A stretch of DNA of 64,000 nt from Candidatus Thorarchaeota archaeon. Its GTDB lineage: Archaea > Asgardarchaeota > Thorarchaeia > Thorarchaeales > Thorarchaeaceae. Shown piece by piece: positions 52,998 to 61,588 of the stretch; position 1 is the stretch's first letter; every line of letters begins with the position of its first letter. The position numbers and the translations under genes were made by a program. The stretch spans positions 1-64,000 of the forward strand of contig JAEORN010000212.1 in NCBI GenBank assembly GCA_016840825.1. Direction: 5' to 3'. Under the pieces are notes generated by a model, which saw only the letters and a list, made by a program, of their open reading frames with translations, made no database searches and was not told where the DNA came from.

Positions 52998-54623
52998 CTA
53001 GATGAATGCCCATATCATTGTCATAATTGCTACCATAGCAGTCATGAGAATCGCAACCACTAGACCATAGCGTATGACTTGCCCTTCAATACCAATCTCA
53101 TCAATAACTGCTGCGGCATTTTGTATCTTCGCAGGACTCAGAACAGAAGCAAGACCTCCTCCAATCCCATTGGAAGCAGAAACTATTACTGCGTTTGCGC
53201 CTATTGCTGTGCTGGCCTGATAGTGATAGTTTGTAAACATGGCTATCGCGGAAGTCTCAGACCCAGAGATGAAACCAGCAAGAAGTCCCAGAAAAGCGGC
53301 TGTTAAAGGATACGCCGTGCCAAGAGATGTTGAAGTGAGTGATGCCAGAAGGTAAACCATATTGTTTGTTGGATCGCTTGGGAAAATCCAAATACCACCT
53401 GTATCGGGAATAAAGCCGCTGAAATTCATAACCTCGGCCATAGCAAAGAAGATCGCAGCAGCTAGAACAGGTCGTGGAGCCCGTTTCAAGAACTTGTTGA
53501 ATGTATTCCTTAGTACTATCTTATCATTCCTAAAGAACGGCATAGATACAATCGTAGCAATTAGCATGAGGGTATATGCTTGCCAAAGGTATCTGGTATT
53601 AATAATGAGGTTTCTGACTACAAGGTCTGCTCCTTGATACTGCGCGAAATTAAATGCAACATCTAATTGTACCGCGAGCAGGTATTTGATGGGTTCGACG
53701 AGGGTAGTAACTAATGAAAGAGCTACTAGGACGAGCCAGGGAATGCTTGCCCTTAGCAAACTCATATTATTCTCTATAACAAGATCCTGATCATCCAATT
53801 GCTCTCTATCAATGAAAGGCTTCTTCGTGACTTTGTTGTAAATGTAGAGCACTCCAAGGACAGCAGCCCCAGCAAAGACATTGGTCAACCTAGTCATGTT
53901 GACAATTTCGAGGTTGCAGATAATAGCAGTAAGTCCAGCAGTACCTCCAGCTATGATTGCCAGAAAGAGTCCTTCCCTATTAAGAAGCATTTTTCTTCCG
54001 CCAGCTATCCATAGCATAGCGATTGCTATTCCAACAGAAACAACGGGCATGAACGCAGCGAATACAGAACCAGCAAACCAGAGTTCAATTGGACTGCCAG
54101 ATACAGATGAATACACATCAGTAAAGACTTGGGCAGGAACTCCAAGAAGTGCAAATGTTGTTAATGGGTCATACCCAATTGAAGGAAGCGCAACAGCTAC
54201 AAGAGGTGAAAATCCTAGAGCAAGCATGACAGGAGGCAACATAGAAACCGGAGTCGCTCCAATTCCAACAAGAAAGAGACCCAACCCCAAGCTGATAATC
54301 ATTATTTGCATTGGTCGACTTCCTCCACCCAAAGTCTTGAAGAAAACAATCAACCTTTGCAGTGCTCCGGTTTCTTGCATGTAGGTCATCATAAGGATAG
54401 AAGTAGCAACCATTAGAGATATTGGAAATGATCGAACGATTCCAACAACACTTGCTGTAAGTGCCACTCCGAAATCAGTTTGAAATGCTACAATTGCTAT
54501 GATCATTGTAGTTAGCCAAACGACAACACCAGTTGTATCAGCTGCCCGGTGAAGAACTATTAACATTATCACAGCAAGAATAATGGGAGCTATAATCAAA
54601 AGAAATCCAATAAACGCATCCAT
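52998..54623 (-). CDS. L-lactate permease (LctP) family transporter
   Basis: 541 residues, about twelve to fourteen TM helices. LctP-type marks: 'GIGATPVSMLPPVMLALGFSPLVAVALPSIGYDP' region (short blocks 'GATPVSMLPP' and 'LPSIGYDP'), 'AFLGLLAGFISGSETSAIAMF' and the C-terminal 'LSPAKIQNAAAVIDEIGIEG', which is diagnostic of the family. Members import lactate or glycolate with protons, or export it. Its start is four bases after the stop of the SDR gene, so both are in one operon. Substrate not proven; related archaeal proteins may carry other 2-hydroxy acids. Confidence 0.9.
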   Translation of the reverse strand: MDAFIGFLLIIAPIILAVIMLIVLHRAADTTGVVVWLTTMIIAIVAFQTDFGVALTASVVGIVRSFPISLMVATSILMMTYMQETGALQRLIVFFKTLGGGSRPMQIMIISLGLGLFLVGIGATPVSMLPPVMLALGFSPLVAVALPSIGYDPLTTFALLGVPAQVFTDVYSSVSGSPIELWFAGSVFAAFMPVVSVGIAIAMLWIAGGRKMLLNREGLFLAIIAGGTAGLTAIICNLEIVNMTRLTNVFAGAAVLGVLYIYNKVTKKPFIDREQLDDQDLVIENNMSLLRASIPWLVLVALSLVTTLVEPIKYLLAVQLDVAFNFAQYQGADLVVRNLIINTRYLWQAYTLMLIATIVSMPFFRNDKIVLRNTFNKFLKRAPRPVLAAAIFFAMAEVMNFSGFIPDTGGIWIFPSDPTNNMVYLLASLTSTSLGTAYPLTAAFLGLLAGFISGSETSAIAMFTNYHYQASTAIGANAVIVSASNGIGGGLASVLSPAKIQNAAAVIDEIGIEGQVIRYGLVVAILMTAMVAIMTMIWAFI

Positions 54624-54627
54624 ACTA

Positions 54628-55623
54628 TCACACTCGTTTTTCTAGTAGATTATGTTTCCAGGCCCATTCGATCTGACGGCTGATTCCTTCTTCCATAGTG
54701 ACTTTAGGAACCCATCCAAGAAGGCGCTTTGCTTTTGCATTCGAATACCATCTGTCTTCATCCATGCTCTGGATTGTCTGCATATGCCATAGGAAAGTAT
54801 TCTTTCGGCGATTCTTAATCGGACTGAGAAGGCCAATACCTAACTTTGCTACACTTGTTGGGACTCTACGCGTTGGGATTTTCACACCCAACTTCTCACC
54901 TAGGAAATTGATCAAATCTTTGTATTTCATAGGCGCATCCGGACAAATTATAATGGTGTTATTCAAGGCTGCATTTGATGTGACAGCCAGCGCGAAGGCT
55001 TCAATGACATCATCGATATGAGTGTACATGAGGTGTCTCTCTCCATCTCCGGGGAGAACAGGTACTTCTCTGTTGTTGATAGCTTCAATCAGTTCCATGG
55101 CGGTATAGGTATCACCCTCACCCATCACACCAGTAGGTCGCAGGATGATATGATTCAATCCAGTATCCTTACTAATCTCTCTAATAGCGGATTCTGCCAT
55201 CACCTTGCTCTTGGAATAGTCAAATTGAGGGAGTAGCTCAGTATCCTCATTACCCGGAGGGTATCTTACAGGGCCGATTACCTCAGTAGTAGAACCGTAG
55301 ATGAATCTCTCAATATTAGTCCCCACACAGGCATTCATTAGATTTCTAGTGCCCTCAACATTGACTTGGTAGAGCAAATCCACATCAGATGGGTAGAAAT
55401 CAAAATACGCAGCTAAGTGAATGACTACTTCGGCTCCTTCTACTATCTTCTCAAGTTCATCAAACTTGAGAAGGTCAGCTTCACGAAACTCAACACTTTC
55501 TGGAAGACCTGCTGTATTGCTTGTTGGTCGAACAAGAGCGATAATCTGATGTTCGTCCTCAACCAGACGATTTGCAAGTTTTCGCCCTATGAATCCAGTT
55601 GCTCCTGTCAACAAGATTTTCAT
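54628..55623 (-). CDS. NAD(P)-dependent epimerase/dehydratase (extended SDR)
   Basis: 331 residues. 'ILLTGATGFIGRKLANRLV' is the dinucleotide-binding loop, 'VIHLAAYFDFYP' the conserved segment, and 'YSKSKVMAE' the YxxxK catalytic pair. A serine/threonine-rich 'FIYGSTTEVIG' precedes it. This is the sugar-epimerase/3-beta-hydroxysteroid dehydrogenase-like group of extended SDRs (dihydroflavonol reductase-like), acting on nucleotide sugars or small carbonyl compounds. It is the first gene of the operon with the lactate-permease-like transporter. Substrate unknown. Confidence 0.9.
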   Translation of the reverse strand: MKILLTGATGFIGRKLANRLVEDEHQIIALVRPTSNTAGLPESVEFREADLLKFDELEKIVEGAEVVIHLAAYFDFYPSDVDLLYQVNVEGTRNLMNACVGTNIERFIYGSTTEVIGPVRYPPGNEDTELLPQFDYSKSKVMAESAIREISKDTGLNHIILRPTGVMGEGDTYTAMELIEAINNREVPVLPGDGERHLMYTHIDDVIEAFALAVTSNAALNNTIIICPDAPMKYKDLINFLGEKLGVKIPTRRVPTSVAKLGIGLLSPIKNRRKNTFLWHMQTIQSMDEDRWYSNAKAKRLLGWVPKVTMEEGISRQIEWAWKHNLLEKRV

Positions 55624-55690
55624 GCAGCGCCACCTTGGAAGTTAGACTCATTCTTCCACCATTTATCTCTTACCGAGGGAGGTGAAATCG

Positions 55691-56971
55691 ATGAAATCAG
55701 AAGCCTCATTAGGTTTCAAGAGAAATTCAGAACAGAAAAACGTGGTGGAAGGACAAGTGACTTCAGACGAGCAATCTCAACATGCTGAAAAGGCAACAGT
55801 TGGGGAATCCCAGAGCTGGCAAATCTGGTTGGATGCGGCTCGTCAAAGTAAGCGGAATGGCAAATTGAGTGAAGCTGAAGCCTGCTATAAGCTAGTTGTT
55901 GAGCATAATCCACGATCAATTGAGGCATGGACAGAACTCTGTGTCTTGCTGCTTGAGCAACGAAAAGAAACAGAGGCAGAGAGGGTTGGAAAGAAACTTC
56001 TAAAGCTAACTGGAGGCAAGGGTCTCTCATGGGCCCGCTTGAGAGGTCAGCTTCGAGAGAAGTATATTGGAAACGAACCTAGTGCATCAGAGAAGGGTAC
56101 AACAGAAAAACCAGCGACTCAAGAATCCGAAGAAACTGAACAAGAGTCATCAATGTCATATCCATCTAGAAAGGCTCATACAAAAATTGAGAGAGAACCA
56201 TTCCCAGAGCTAAGGAAAAGAGATCAACCAGTCAAATCCAGTCCCGCTAGAAGTTCGAAGAAGGTGATGCATGAGAAGCAATCACAGGAAGTCAGACACA
56301 GTGCCGCGGGGGATATTGGCTCTACAGAGAAGACAGCTGATCAGTGGTTAAGCTTTGCCAAGCTCTATGCAAAGCAGGGCAAATATCCTGATGCAGAAAG
56401 GGCACTTAGAAGTGCACTGAAAATGGACCCCGATAATACAGAAGCAATACAGTTACTTGCAGAGATTCTCCATAAAGTAGAGAAATACGAGGAAGCAACC
56501 GATGTGCTCTTAGAAGTACTTGAGTTTGATCCTGTAAACACACGTACTCTTTACTTGTTAGGTACATCATATATGAAGCTGAGAAAATACCGTGAAGCAA
56601 GTGAGGTGCTTTACAGGTGCGTTGTTCTTGATGAGAGATATATTGATGCCTGGGCAGAGCTAGGAATCTCTCTTTCGAAACAGGGTAGATATGAACAATC
56701 ACAGAAGACACTACTGAGAGCAATCAGAGAGAGAAAGAAGGATCCTAGATTACTGACCTATTATGGAGTTTCACTCCGTGAAACTGGAAAATTAGCTCGC
56801 GCAGAAAATGTATATAGAATGGCAATTGCCGCAGATCCTGAATTCGCACCAGCATGGGAGGAATTAGCTAGGGTGCTTTCTCTCCAAGGCAAACAAACCT
56901 CAGCACGCGAGGCTAAAACGAGAGCTAGAGCGATTGCTATTCGAAAAGGCGGATCCGTGAACTTAGAGTAA
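55691..56971 (+). CDS. TPR-repeat protein
   Basis: 426 residues from ATG 55691, five bases after GGAGGTGA; the frame is open to GTG 55682. Two or so TPR-like units at about 45-110 (GKLSEAEACYKLVVEHNPRS), a charged, disordered linker (about 125-210, rich in E, K, S) and about six TPR units at about 210-415 (e.g. GKYPDAERALRSALKMDPDN, RKYREASEVLYRCVVLDERY). TPR arrays are scaffolds for protein complexes; client unknown. Convergent with the sirtuin gene, overlapping it by nine bases. Confidence 0.85.
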   Translation: MKSEASLGFKRNSEQKNVVEGQVTSDEQSQHAEKATVGESQSWQIWLDAARQSKRNGKLSEAEACYKLVVEHNPRSIEAWTELCVLLLEQRKETEAERVGKKLLKLTGGKGLSWARLRGQLREKYIGNEPSASEKGTTEKPATQESEETEQESSMSYPSRKAHTKIEREPFPELRKRDQPVKSSPARSSKKVMHEKQSQEVRHSAAGDIGSTEKTADQWLSFAKLYAKQGKYPDAERALRSALKMDPDNTEAIQLLAEILHKVEKYEEATDVLLEVLEFDPVNTRTLYLLGTSYMKLRKYREASEVLYRCVVLDERYIDAWAELGISLSKQGRYEQSQKTLLRAIRERKKDPRLLTYYGVSLRETGKLARAENVYRMAIAADPEFAPAWEELARVLSLQGKQTSAREAKTRARAIAIRKGGSVNLE

Positions 56972-57700
56972 TTGATCAATAGCTGGAAGCAACTCTCCTG
57001 CCTTTCCAAGAAGGTGAATATCTGCATACGAGGTTAGAGGAGTATCCTCTATGTTGATCTCCATAATCTTGCCACCATTTTGCTTTACAACAAGTGGAAA
57101 CGATGCAGCAGGTTGGACTAAGCCCGATGTTCCAACTACCAATATTGTATCAGCTTTCTCAAGTTCCTCATAGATCGTTCTCATTACCATAGGATTCAGA
57201 CTTTCTCCAAACCAGACAACATCGGGACGAAGATTTGCATGACACTTTGGGCAGATAGGAACATCATTAGGAGGCGTTTCAAGATTGGTATTATAATCAC
57301 ACTTTGAGCACTTTATCCAGAATATATCTCCATGCACTTGAGTGATATTCTTCGAACCACCACGGTAATGTAGGTCGTCTACATTTTGAGTAATCAAATG
57401 CTGGAGTCTGCCATGAGATTCCCATTTAGCAAGTACTAGATGTGCAGGATTTGGTTCGCACCCTCGAATTAGTGTTTGACGCCATTGATACCACTCCCAT
57501 ACAAGCTTTGGATTCTTTGCAAAGGCTTGAGGAGTAGCTAGTTCCATTGGGTCATAATTTCGCCATAACCCATCCTTACCTCTGAATGTAGGTACATTCG
57601 ATTCTCGACTAATACCAGCGCCAGTGAGTGCGATAAGATAACCAGATGATGAAATTAGCCGTGCGGCACTCTCAACATCTTCTCTTGGCACATCCATCAT
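56963..57700 (-). CDS. Sir2-family NAD-dependent protein deacylase
   Basis: 245 residues from ATG 57700, which has GGGAG about nine bases upstream; the frame is open to 57745. NAD site 'LIALTGAGISRESNVPTFRG', catalytic 'LITQNVDDLHYRGGSKN' and 'VHGDIFWIKCSKC', zinc Cys pairs CSKC and CPKC, and 'PDVVWFGESL' and 'VGTSGLVQPAA'. Removes acetyl or longer acyl groups from lysines with NAD, for example on chromatin proteins or acetyl-CoA synthetases. Class III (SirT5-like) acyl pocket residues (AxxxxYRxxR) are not evident, so deacetylase is the simplest call. Confidence 0.93.
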   Translation of the reverse strand: MMDVPREDVESAARLISSSGYLIALTGAGISRESNVPTFRGKDGLWRNYDPMELATPQAFAKNPKLVWEWYQWRQTLIRGCEPNPAHLVLAKWESHGRLQHLITQNVDDLHYRGGSKNITQVHGDIFWIKCSKCDYNTNLETPPNDVPICPKCHANLRPDVVWFGESLNPMVMRTIYEELEKADTILVVGTSGLVQPAASFPLVVKQNGGKIMEINIEDTPLTSYADIHLLGKAGELLPAIDQLL

Positions 57701-57831
57701 TGAATGTCTCCCACACAATGGTCGTAAGTATGAAATTGGCTCCACAAGAATGTACGTGCCGTCATGCTTATATTGTCCTTCTTAACAATGATGAATAGTA
57801 AACCATAGTAAATTTTCAAGAGGGTTCTGCC

Positions 57832-58272
57832 GTGTCAAATAGTGGATCAGACAAGCGAAGAAAAAGAAGAACTTGGCTTATGCCACAAGAGGTTGAAGTA
57901 TGGTATGTACTTCCAGCAATCAGGCGAGAACTCACACGAACAATGATTGAGAAAGGAATTCCTCAGAAGCAGATAGCCCAGATGCTTGGCGTCACTGAAC
58001 CAGCAGTGACCCAGTACAAGCTAAACAAGTCAAAGCGGTCTCGAGGAGATCAAGTTGACATCCCAGAGAAAATTATCCCTGAAATAAGAAAATCCGCCGA
58101 AGTTATCATTGATGCGTGGGAAAATAAGGACTCAGGTGAATACGTCTACGAGATAATGACACGAGAAATCAATAGACTCATCGAAGTCCTAAGAGATGAG
58201 GGAACCTTATGTGATGTGCACAGAGAGTATTGTGCACATGTTGACGGTGAATGTTCAGCGTGTAAGGACTGA
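57832..58272 (+). CDS. HTH regulator with C-terminal four-cysteine cluster
   Basis: 146 residues, GTG start with AGAGGG upstream. A helix-turn-helix of the Xre type lies at about 44-66 (PQKQIAQMLGVTEPAVTQYK). The C-terminus has Cys 127, 134, 141 and 144 (CDVHREYCAHVDGECSAC), suited to bind an Fe-S cluster or zinc. This is the archaeal COG2522-like layout. It is five bases upstream of the iscS-like gene and so very likely part of the same operon. By analogy with IscR/SufR, but not by homology, I infer that it senses Fe-S status and controls the operon. Confidence 0.82.
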   Translation: MSNSGSDKRRKRRTWLMPQEVEVWYVLPAIRRELTRTMIEKGIPQKQIAQMLGVTEPAVTQYKLNKSKRSRGDQVDIPEKIIPEIRKSAEVIIDAWENKDSGEYVYEIMTREINRLIEVLRDEGTLCDVHREYCAHVDGECSACKD

Positions 58273-58277
58273 GATAC

Positions 58278-59492
58278 ATGGCATATTTCGATAATGCGAA
58301 CTCCACGAGAGTGGATGAGAGAGTCATCGAGGCCATGCTACCATATTTTCGAGAACACTATGGAACAGCAGGTCTTGAATTGAGCCATGCTCAAGATGTT
58401 GGAGCAGTAACAGGACTGGAAAATGCCAGGAAGATTATTGCAGATTCACTCAATGCAGATTCTCGTGCGATTGTCTTCACTTCTGGAGCAACTGAATCGA
58501 ATAATCTAGCGACGAGAGGTGTAGCCAGAGCGAACAAGAGCAGCGGGAAACACATCATCTCATCACCAATTGAAGTTCAATCAGTGTTACAATCCTTGAA
58601 ACGACTTGGTGAAGCAGGATATGAAATCGAATATCTGGATGTTGATGAGCATGGACTTGTGAATTTGGATCAGCTCAAGAGTATGATACGAGATGACACT
58701 GTGCTTGTTACGATTCAACATGGAAATGGCGAAATAGGAACAGTACAACCAATTGAAGAGATAGCGAACATAACAAAAGAGCGTAAGATTCTCTTTCACA
58801 CTGATGCATCTCAAACCTATATGAAAATACCACTAGACACTGAGAAGATACCGGTGGATCTCATTACTATTGATGGACATCTTATTCATGGGCCAAAAGG
58901 TGCAGGAGCTCTCTATATTCGGCGAGGTACCAGAATCGATAGACTCCATGAAGGCGGAGATGAGGAGAGAAGGCTTCGGCCCGGGATTGAAGACATTCCA
59001 GCGATAGTAGGATTTGCTAAGGCCGCAGAGATATGGAAACCAGAAGATACGAAGAAGCTACAGGAGTTGAGTGGGTATCTAAAAGAGAGGATATCTCATA
59101 AACTAAGCGATATTAGATTCACTGGACATCCAGAGAAGCGGATACCAGGTCTCTTTAGTATGCTCGTCCAGTATATCGAAGGAGAGAGCATGCTTGTTCA
59201 ATTAGACATGTTTGGCTACTCGGTTTCAACAGGATCGGCATGTTCTTCAAAAACACTACAGGGAAGTCATGTGCTAAAAGCAATTGGACTTCCTCCCGAG
59301 CTGTCACATGGGTCTCTGCGAGTTTCATTCTCAAGGTTCAACACAAAAGATGAGATTGATGACTTTATTGAAACTCTGGTTCCAGGAGTGGAAAGACTGA
59401 GGGAGTTCAGTCCTATAAGGCATGGAGAATACTTCGCAAATACAGAGGAGGAAGATGATCATCATCATGATATTCCGGATGATGATTGGTAG
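58278..59492 (+). CDS. iscS-like: IscS/NifS-family protein lacking the PLP lysine
   Basis: 404 residues. The fold family is certain: 'SGATESNNLA' (69-78), 'GEIGTVQPIEEI', 'FHTDASQTYMKIPLD' (Asp176, Gln179), the cysteine loop 'STGSACSSK' (Cys322) and 'GSLRVSFSRF' (Arg348). But the lysine that forms the PLP Schiff base in canonical desulfurases is Leu202 (GHLIHGPKG, codon CTT at 58881), and the PLP-stacking His is Val100 (codon at 58575). It therefore cannot be a normal desulfurase. From memory, the IscS of Archaeoglobus fulgidus also lacks this lysine and instead supplies a cysteine ligand to an IscU-bound cluster. The tail is His/Asp-rich (EDDHHHDIPDDDW). Follows the HTH gene by five bases; iscU follows 1.4 kb later. 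Confidence 0.93.
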   Translation: MAYFDNANSTRVDERVIEAMLPYFREHYGTAGLELSHAQDVGAVTGLENARKIIADSLNADSRAIVFTSGATESNNLATRGVARANKSSGKHIISSPIEVQSVLQSLKRLGEAGYEIEYLDVDEHGLVNLDQLKSMIRDDTVLVTIQHGNGEIGTVQPIEEIANITKERKILFHTDASQTYMKIPLDTEKIPVDLITIDGHLIHGPKGAGALYIRRGTRIDRLHEGGDEERRLRPGIEDIPAIVGFAKAAEIWKPEDTKKLQELSGYLKERISHKLSDIRFTGHPEKRIPGLFSMLVQYIEGESMLVQLDMFGYSVSTGSACSSKTLQGSHVLKAIGLPPELSHGSLRVSFSRFNTKDEIDDFIETLVPGVERLREFSPIRHGEYFANTEEEDDHHHDIPDDDW

Positions 59493-59762
59493 TTCTTTCG
59501 TGAATACATCAACAATAGATTTCATCCAAACCCAAGAGAAGGCAATACTGAAACAAATAGCACCCTATTGCTCTTCTAGGATTTCAAGGAAATACTCAGA
59601 AATATGGTATAAGCTAACAATGTAACACCTTATTATATAGTCGGGAGAATATATCTGCTTAACACATTAGAGTTCAGAGAGTTGACAATGTAAATCACCA
59701 GCAAGTTTCGTAAGATTGCTATGAATGGCTTCGATATACATAATCCGTGTATAGGAGGTCAT

Positions 59763-60839
59763 ATGATGAAGAATAAGCACCTTGCACTTTCGATACTTCT
59801 GGTATTGATTATTGGACTCGGAGCAATGAAATTCTCTACGCCATCGATTATAACTAATAGACCAATTCATCGTTCATATCATGAAGCTGGAACAGTTTGG
59901 TCAGATAATTTTACAGATGGTGATATGGACGGTTGGACTACCTTTGCGTGGCCGGATTCTGAACTTCCAGCGAACTTCACCATTATAGATGGGATTGTCT
60001 ATGCTCAAGATGAAGAGCGGATGAATATCGCAGCTCATGAGAGCGCTGAAACTGAGGGGACATGGTCCTTTGACATTCTGATAGGAAGCGATAAGGCGGC
60101 AGGCGTTGAATTCATTTCATCTGGTTCATTGGTCGAGTCAGATGAACGCGGATATGAGTTGATTTTTTCTACCGCACCTACCAATGGTATTTCCGGACCT
60201 TCAATCCAATTAGTCAAGCTGTCTGTAAATTCTGCCTCACAATTTGTTTACAAGGTCTTAGATCATTACAACATGAACCCCTTAGGCTGGCATCATGTTG
60301 ATATCACTAGAGATCGTAAGGGATACATATGTGTATATTTCAACAATACACTCATTCTTGATGCAGTTGATGAATCTATAACATCATCAAATCAATTCTC
60401 ATTTGCTTTTCAAGGAGATTCAGGAGGGGCATTTGATAATGTGGTCGTCAGCAACTCAGTTGATATCGACTTGGTTGGACCAAGGTTTGTCGAAGAGCCA
60501 ACTGATCAGAATATCACAGAAGGAGAAGCATTCAGTTATAGAATAAATGCCACAGATGTTAATTATGTGGATGGCAACTCTTGGTCGGTAAATGACACAG
60601 TTAACTTTGCTATCAGTACTTATGGTAAAATAACAAATGCTACAGAGTTGGTTGCTGGAGTCTATGGTCTTGAAGTATCTGTAAGTGATGGAATCGGTAA
60701 TACACGAAGCGCAACATTTCGTGTAACTGTTGAAGATTCATTATCAGTAGTGGACCCACTGCTATTCATTGTAGGTGGAGGAGCAATTGTAGTGGTTGTG
60801 ATTATAGCGCTTATCGTCTTTATGAAGAAACGAGCATGA
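59763..60839 (+). CDS. Membrane-anchored surface protein with LamG-like domain
   Basis: 358 residues from ATG 59763 (a second ATG at 59766); GGAGGT lies just upstream, and the frame is open to 59721. Signal anchor at about 5-25, a concanavalin-A/LamG-like beta-sandwich (about 45-235: 'WSDNFTDGDMDGWTTF', 'GWHHVDITRDRKGYICVYF'), a cadherin-like Ig domain (about 240-330: 'EEPTDQNITEGEAFSYRI') and a C-terminal TM helix with KKRA. Extracellular location. It lies between iscS-like and iscU on the same strand but has its own upstream gap of about 270 bases with a TATATA near 59635, so it is probably a separate transcript. Confidence 0.8.
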   Translation: MMKNKHLALSILLVLIIGLGAMKFSTPSIITNRPIHRSYHEAGTVWSDNFTDGDMDGWTTFAWPDSELPANFTIIDGIVYAQDEERMNIAAHESAETEGTWSFDILIGSDKAAGVEFISSGSLVESDERGYELIFSTAPTNGISGPSIQLVKLSVNSASQFVYKVLDHYNMNPLGWHHVDITRDRKGYICVYFNNTLILDAVDESITSSNQFSFAFQGDSGGAFDNVVVSNSVDIDLVGPRFVEEPTDQNITEGEAFSYRINATDVNYVDGNSWSVNDTVNFAISTYGKITNATELVAGVYGLEVSVSDGIGNTRSATFRVTVEDSLSVVDPLLFIVGGGAIVVVVIIALIVFMKKRA

Positions 60840-60913
60840 ACGTAGACCATTGATGTGTCACAAAGGAAAAGTCCTAAAGTGGAAATTGTCCGGTTCTACT
60901 TGAGGCACAACCA

Positions 60914-61294
60914 ATGTACTCTGACAAAGTCCGAGAGAATTTCACGAAACCACAGAATATGGGGAAGATGGAGAATCCAGATGGTGTTGGAGAGGTCGGA
61001 AATCCCGTGTGTGGGGACATGCTTCGTTTATACATCAAAGTAGAGGACGATGTCATTGTAGATGCCAAGGTCGAAACATTCGGGTGCGTGGCTGCAATCG
61101 CGACTTCATCAATGACGACACAGATGGCTATAGGCAAGACTATCGAAGAAGCAAAGCAACTTACCCGCGGAGAAGTCGCTGAAGCTCTTGATGGTCTACC
61201 TCCTCAGAAGATGCACTGCTCAAATCTAGCTGCTGATGCACTTCACAAGGCGATTGAGGATTACGAATCAAAACACTTCAAAGCTAGCGAGTAG
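60914..61294 (+). CDS. iscU: IscU-type Fe-S cluster scaffold
   Basis: 126 residues. Scaffold on which 2Fe-2S clusters are built and from which they are handed on. Ligands are all present: Cys33 with Asp35 (GNPVCGDMLRL), Cys58 (TFGCVAAIA), and His101-Cys102 in 'LPPQKMHCSNLA', the LPPVK-type site. Start ATG has TGAGG nine bases upstream. With the lysine-less IscS-like protein 1.4 kb upstream it forms an ISC-type locus. The sulfur source must be a different enzyme or sulfide. Confidence 0.95.
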   Translation: MYSDKVRENFTKPQNMGKMENPDGVGEVGNPVCGDMLRLYIKVEDDVIVDAKVETFGCVAAIATSSMTTQMAIGKTIEEAKQLTRGEVAEALDGLPPQKMHCSNLAADALHKAIEDYESKHFKASE

Positions 61295-61337
61295 GAAAGA
61301 ATCCCTTACGACGAATCAATGAAGAGAATAGTACTAT

Positions 61338-61481
61338 TCAGATAATGAAACCGATAATAGTTTCACATTTCTTGCATACAATAGCGTGATAGTTTGTAAG
61401 AATGCCTCCCTTTACACTTCGATTTTCAATATCTCTTGCCCTTAGCATTTCATGACAGTTCGGGCATTTACCGATCTCCAT
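61338..61481 (-). CDS. Small zinc-ribbon protein (47 aa)
   Basis: From ATG 61481 (GAGG nine bases upstream) the product is MEIGKCPNCHEMLRARDIEN followed by a loop and 'YHAIVCKKCETIIGFII', two CxxC knuckles of a zinc ribbon. The longer open frame to 61607 adds a hydrophobic stretch without homology and I leave it out. Role unknown; downstream of the ATC-hydrolase-like gene. Confidence 0.65.
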   Translation of the reverse strand: MEIGKCPNCHEMLRARDIENRSVKGGILTNYHAIVCKKCETIIGFII

Positions 61482-61588
61482 ATCGTTTTCCTCTTGAGAT
61501 GCTTCATTTGAAAGAATATAGCATTTTGCAGAGAAAACAGCCATGTCAAGCCAAGAAATAAGGTCAAAACAGACAAGTGGCAGTGCAA

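Noticed and set aside
53881..54384. Plus-strand open frame of 167 codons opposite the lactate-permease-like gene
   Set aside because: Shadow of a strongly supported transporter; no start signals.
59449..59489. His/Asp-rich repeat-like coding stretch at the end of the iscS-like gene, considered as a frameshift artefact
   Set aside because: The frame is uninterrupted to a clean stop and the tail is plausible as a metal-binding extension.
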